A stretch of DNA of 64,000 nucleotides, from NCBI RefSeq assembly GCF_030538495.1, contig NZ_JAUNTW010000009.1, positions 80,498 to 144,497 of the forward strand, read 5' to 3'. This document shows positions 61,285-64,000 of the stretch, in pieces; position 1 is the first letter of the stretch; every line of letters begins with the position of its first letter. The notes under the pieces are model-generated. The model was given only the letters and a program-made list of their open reading frames with translations, was not told the DNA's origin and did not search any database. This DNA is from Paracoccus sp. (in: a-proteobacteria) (GTDB lineage Bacteria > Pseudomonadota > Alphaproteobacteria > Rhodobacterales > Rhodobacteraceae). Position numbers and translations under genes: made by a program.

Positions 61285-61860
61285 ATGAACGAACTGAAAT
61301 TCCACGACACCGAATTTACCGCCATCGACCGCAACGGTCAGGTTTGGCTGTTGGGGGTGCAGATTGGCGAGGCGCTGGGGTATGCGACGCCCAGCGAGTC
61401 GATCAACAAAATCTATCAGCGGAAAAAGCGCGAATTTTCTGGGGAAATGACGCAAAAAGTCAAAATGACTTTTCAGGGTCAGCACCGAAATATGCGGGTG
61501 TTCAGCCCGCGCGGCGTGATGTTGCTGGCGATGATGGCCGACACCCCACGCGCCGCCGAGTTCCGGGCATGGGCGATGGATGTGCTGGAAGGCAAAATCC
61601 ACACCGCTGCTGCGCAGGCGGAAATCAACACCCTGCGCGCCGAATTGCTGCGCCAGAACCGGCGCTGGGACCGGCTGCGGCAGATTATCGGGCTGGGCCT
61701 GACCCGCGCGGAACTGGCGCGCGCCTTGGGTATCAGCACATCGACGCTGTATGTCGATCTGGCCCGCATGAAGTCGCTGGGCCTGATCGCCCCGCAGGCG
61801 CTGACCGGTTACGGCCCGCGCCGCGACAGCCGTCAGGTGGAGATGTTCGCCCATGTGTGA
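61285..61860 (+). CDS. BRO-N domain phage protein (antirepressor-like)
   Basis: Encodes 191 aa. BRO-N at about 1-100 (LKFHDTEFTAIDRNGQVWLL, then EALGYATPSESINKIYQRKK and FSPRGVMLLAMMADTPRAAE). The C-terminal HTH has LTRAELARALGISTSTLYVD. BRO-N proteins often counter repressors. It is preceded by the structured region and overlaps the next small gene by 8 bp. Confidence 0.88.
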   Translation: MNELKFHDTEFTAIDRNGQVWLLGVQIGEALGYATPSESINKIYQRKKREFSGEMTQKVKMTFQGQHRNMRVFSPRGVMLLAMMADTPRAAEFRAWAMDVLEGKIHTAAAQAEINTLRAELLRQNRRWDRLRQIIGLGLTRAELARALGISTSTLYVDLARMKSLGLIAPQALTGYGPRRDSRQVEMFAHV

Positions 61861-62017
61861 TCGCCCCATCGACCGGCTGGAAAACGCCACTGCATGTCTG
61901 CGCGCCGTCCGCGATCTGGTCGCAACCCCGCGCGACATCGACCCCAGCCCGGATGATTTCTACAGCCTGCTGGACAGCATCATCCGCGAATTGTCCCGCG
62001 TCCGCGCCGATCTGTAA
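61853..62017 (+). CDS. Small phage protein, unknown
   Basis: Encodes 54 aa (MCDRPIDRLENATACLRAVR then ... DDFYSLLDSIIRELSRVRAD). Helical and acidic. Overlaps the BRO-N gene by 8 bp. No family recognised. Confidence 0.6.
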   Translation: MCDRPIDRLENATACLRAVRDLVATPRDIDPSPDDFYSLLDSIIRELSRVRADL

Positions 62018-62041
62018 CACCCCCATCGCAGGGGGCCGGTC

Positions 62042-62635
62042 ATGAACGACTGGCCCTTTGCCCATCTGACCCCCATGAAATACGGCGTCATTCTGGCCGA
62101 TCCGCCGTGGTCGTATCAGATGCGCAGCGCCAAGGGGCACGACAAATCCCCCGAAGCGCATTACGCCACCCTGTCCCATGACGAACTGTGCGCCCTGCCG
62201 GTCGGGCATCTGGCCGGGCCGGACTGCATGCTGTTTTTGTGGTCCACATGGCCGCATCTGCCGCAGGCCATGGCGCTGATGTCGGCATGGGGATTTACCT
62301 ATGTCACCGGCGGATCATGGACGAAGCGAACCCGCCATTGGAATGTCGCGATGGGGACCGGCTATGTGCTGCGATCCGCGACGGAACCGTTTTTGCTGGG
62401 CAAAATCGGCGCGCCCCGCGCCCGGTCGCGATCCGTGCGCGGCCTGATCGACGCCCCAATCCCGGACCTGATCGAAGGCGTGCGGCGCGAACACAGCCGC
62501 AAACCGCCGGAAATGCGCGCCATGATCGACGATCTGTTCCCCGATGTCTGGGGCTGCGAATTATTTGCCCGTGAGCCGTGGCCCGGTCGCGACGTCTGGG
62601 GCAATCAAACCGACCTGTTTTCAGAGGCATCATGA
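62042..62635 (+). CDS. MT-A70-family adenine methyltransferase
   Basis: Encodes 197 aa. Catalytic DPPW (ILADPPWSYQM), then LPVGHLAGPDCMLFLWSTWP and RSVRGLIDAPIPDLIEGVRR, standard for phage MT-A70 enzymes that methylate adenine N6 in DNA. Distinct from the host CcrM (DPPY). It may protect phage DNA from restriction. Overlaps the mor-like gene by 4 bp. Confidence 0.9.
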   Translation: MNDWPFAHLTPMKYGVILADPPWSYQMRSAKGHDKSPEAHYATLSHDELCALPVGHLAGPDCMLFLWSTWPHLPQAMALMSAWGFTYVTGGSWTKRTRHWNVAMGTGYVLRSATEPFLLGKIGAPRARSRSVRGLIDAPIPDLIEGVRREHSRKPPEMRAMIDDLFPDVWGCELFAREPWPGRDVWGNQTDLFSEAS

Positions 62636-62994
62636 CCGATATTCCATCATCGCTTGAGGATGTGGCCGAAGCCTGCGGCACCCGCGCCGCGCTGGCGCTG
62701 CTTGCGCATTTCGAGGGGATCGACCTCTATTTCCCGCACAATCCCCGGCCCGATCACCCGATCTTGCAGGCGCTTGGCCCCGAAGACGGCCCGGCGGTCT
62801 GTCATTACATGGCGGGCGAAACCGTCACCATCCCCAATCGCAGCCCGGCGAAACGCCGCGCTCGCATTCTGGCGCTGCACGAACAGGGATTGTCAACCGC
62901 CGCGATTGCGCGAAAGATGCACCAGACCCAACGCTGGGTGCGCGAGGTGATCCGGCGCGCGGGCGAGGACGATCAGGGGGATTTGTTCGGCTAG
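62632..62994 (+). CDS. Mor/C-family transcription activator
   Basis: Encodes 120 aa from ATG 62632. The N-terminal LEDVAEACGTRAALALLAHF, then EGIDLYFPHN and VTIPNRSPAKRRARILALHE, followed by the C-terminal HTH STAAIARKMHQTQRWVREVI, fits the Mu Mor family. It should activate the middle/late promoter; the next gene begins 81 bp later, behind a palindrome. Confidence 0.8.
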   Translation: MTDIPSSLEDVAEACGTRAALALLAHFEGIDLYFPHNPRPDHPILQALGPEDGPAVCHYMAGETVTIPNRSPAKRRARILALHEQGLSTAAIARKMHQTQRWVREVIRRAGEDDQGDLFG

Positions 62995-63003
62995 GACGTT
63001 GCC

Positions 63004-63013
63004 GGAACGTTCC
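63004..63013. promoter_or_regulatory. Palindrome upstream of the endolysin gene
   Basis: GGAACGTTCC is a perfect 10-bp palindrome, 9 bp after the mor-like stop and 62 bp before the endolysin ATG. Mor/C proteins bind dyads upstream of their target promoters, so this is a candidate site. Confidence 0.5.
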
Positions 63014-63075
63014 GCCCGTCACCCAAGGGCCATGATGAGGGACACCTTTCGGGAACCACTTTGCCCGAGGCCCCC

Positions 63076-64000
63076 ATGACGATCACCCCCGAATTGCTGC
63101 GCCGCATCGCGCCGGTGCCTGCAACATCCGCCAAGGCCGCGCGTCAGCGCCGCATCACCGACGCCATCGCCCCCCATCTGTCGCGCCTGTTGCCCATGGC
63201 GAGCATCGTCGGCCCGTTCCGTCTGGTGCATTTTCTGGCCCAAGCCGCCCATGAAACCGACAATTTCACCACGCTGGAAGAATATGCCAGCGGCGAAGCC
63301 TATGAAGGCCGCGCCAATCTGGGCAACAATCAGCCCGGCGATGGCCGCCGGTTCAAGGGACGCGGGATTTTCCAGACCACGGGGCGGCACAATTACGCCG
63401 AGACGGGCCGCGAACTGGGCGTCGATCTGATCGCCGATCCGGCGCAATTGCTGGATCCCGAACTGGCCGTGCGCAGCGCGATTTTTTACTGGAACAGCCG
63501 CCGCATGTCGTCGCTGGCCGATGCCAATGATGTGGAGATGGTCACCCGGCGCATCAATGGCGGGGTGAACGGTCTGGATCACCGCAAGGCCCTGACGCGC
63601 ACGGCGGCGCAGGAATTGTTCGGCGCGCCGCTGCACCAGATGACCCTGCGCGCCCCCGAACGCAGCGCGGGCGTTCGCGTCCTGCAAGAGGCGCTGAATG
63701 CGGTGCATTATTTCACGGGCGCGGTGGATGGGGTGTTCGGCCCGCGCACCGATGACGCCGTGCGCGCGTTTCAGCGGGATCGCAGCCTGACCATTGACGG
63801 CATTGTCGGGGCGGCGACCTGGGCGCGTCTGGCCGGAGCCGTGGCCGCAGGCGAGGTGCGCGAGGTCAGCCCGGATCGTGCCAGTGCCAGCATCACCGAT
63901 CTGGCGGCCAAGGGATCGCGGATCGCGTCCAGTTCGATTCAGGGCGTCATCACCACACTGGCCGCATTGGTCAGCGCCCTGCCGCTGATCTTGGCCGATG
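63076..64000 (+). CDS. GH19-type endolysin with peptidoglycan-binding domain (3' end outside window)
   Basis: ATG 63076, open to the edge (308 codons). The GH19 (chitinase-like) domain at about 1-200 has VHFLAQAAHETDNFTTLEEY (catalytic Glu), then FKGRGIFQTTGRHNYAETG and RRINGGVNGLDHRK. PG_binding_1 follows at about 205-260 (AVDGVFGPRTDDAVRAFQRD, then LTIDGIVGAATW). It degrades the cell wall at lysis. A hydrophobic stretch begins near the edge (TTLAALVSALPLILAD), possibly a membrane anchor. Confidence 0.9.
   Translation, partial: MTITPELLRRIAPVPATSAKAARQRRITDAIAPHLSRLLPMASIVGPFRLVHFLAQAAHETDNFTTLEEYASGEAYEGRANLGNNQPGDGRRFKGRGIFQTTGRHNYAETGRELGVDLIADPAQLLDPELAVRSAIFYWNSRRMSSLADANDVEMVTRRINGGVNGLDHRKALTRTAAQELFGAPLHQMTLRAPERSAGVRVLQEALNAVHYFTGAVDGVFGPRTDDAVRAFQRDRSLTIDGIVGAATWARLAGAVAAGEVREVSPDRASASITDLAAKGSRIASSSIQGVITTLAALVSALPLILAD

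Larger units (their letters stand above)
51451..64000 (+). mobile_element. Mu-like transposable prophage (left part; right end outside window)
   Basis: Left end placed at 51451 (TGAACC), where the interrupted host gene stops matching its family. Transposase-site-like repeats follow. Gene order is c repressor, ner, A, B, gam, HU, gp16/gemA, BRO-N, mor-like, endolysin, matching Mu-like transposing phages such as those of Rhodobacter. No disruption is seen in the early module, so it may be functional. The exact end is inferred. Confidence 0.9.

Noticed and set aside
60186-62045. A 619-codon plus frame spanning gp16, the cargo gene, the structured segment and BRO-N.
   Set aside because: It overlaps three better-supported genes in other frames; the part upstream of BRO-N was instead considered as a structured RNA.

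Overview
The window is a GC-rich alphaproteobacterial chromosome segment, almost certainly from the Rhodobacteraceae (Roseobacter/Paracoccus-type). The evidence is the regB-senC-regA-hvrA redox locus, a CcrM-type methyltransferase, the flgB-flgC-fliE-fliQ-flgF-flgG-flgA-flgH-fliL flagellar operon with divergent fliI, the secB-fxsA-Tim44-smr cluster, dciA next to mutY, and COQ9 next to rpsU. No rRNA or tRNA gene was seen.

Region by region. (1) 1-10.2 kb is a tripartite tricarboxylate transporter (TTT) island: uspA and a first TctC, a TctD/TctE two-component system, a second TctC, a fused TctA-TctB, a PrpF-type isomerase, a GntR/FCD regulator with a palindromic operator, and an AbrB-type membrane protein. 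(2) 10.2-14.2 kb is a phnCDEE phosphonate-type ABC transporter. It has a candidate Pho box and a leader hairpin that buries the phnC Shine-Dalgarno. (3) 14.4-21.3 kb holds a glycosyltransferase and the flagellar basal-body/export block. (4) 21.4-31.4 kb holds a Crp/Fnr regulator, cell-wall enzymes, an orphan TRAP permease, a thioesterase, a HutC-type regulator, an Fsr-like MFS pump, a sulfotransferase-like/GT90 chimera, rnhB and ccrM. The ccrM promoter carries three GANTC sites and a perfect DnaA box. (5) 31.5-45.7 kb is housekeeping: alkB, mutY, dciA, a DsbA-like protein, mscL, an Lrp regulator, rpsU, COQ9, a quinone oxidoreductase, a PAS protein in line with regB, senC, regA, hvrA, an HD hydrolase, secB, fxsA and Tim44. 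(6) 45.7-50.7 kb holds smr, a decayed type I-E-like CRISPR array without cas genes, a small XRE/membrane-protein pair with shared TAACG operator motifs, and hslU and hslV separated by a gene for an apparently exported WYL-like protein.

(7) From about 51,451 to the right edge lies the left part of a Mu-like transposable prophage. It interrupts a host gene and reads repressor (-), Ner, transposase A (DDE), MuB ATPase, early genes, Gam, HD hydrolase, HU, Gp16/GemA, a reverse-strand secreted protein, a structured untranslated region, BRO-N protein, MT-A70 methyltransferase, Mor-like activator and a GH19 endolysin that runs off the edge.

A dispersed intergenic element (GC-rich arms plus GGATATTT-N2-5-CACAGAAGAT) occurs four times, always beside the 3' end of a gene. 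The most noteworthy items are the CRISPR relic, the phnC SD-sequestering hairpin with Pho box, the ccrM control region, the prophage cargo gene with adjacent structured RNA, and the paralogous TctC pair flanking a TctDE system.
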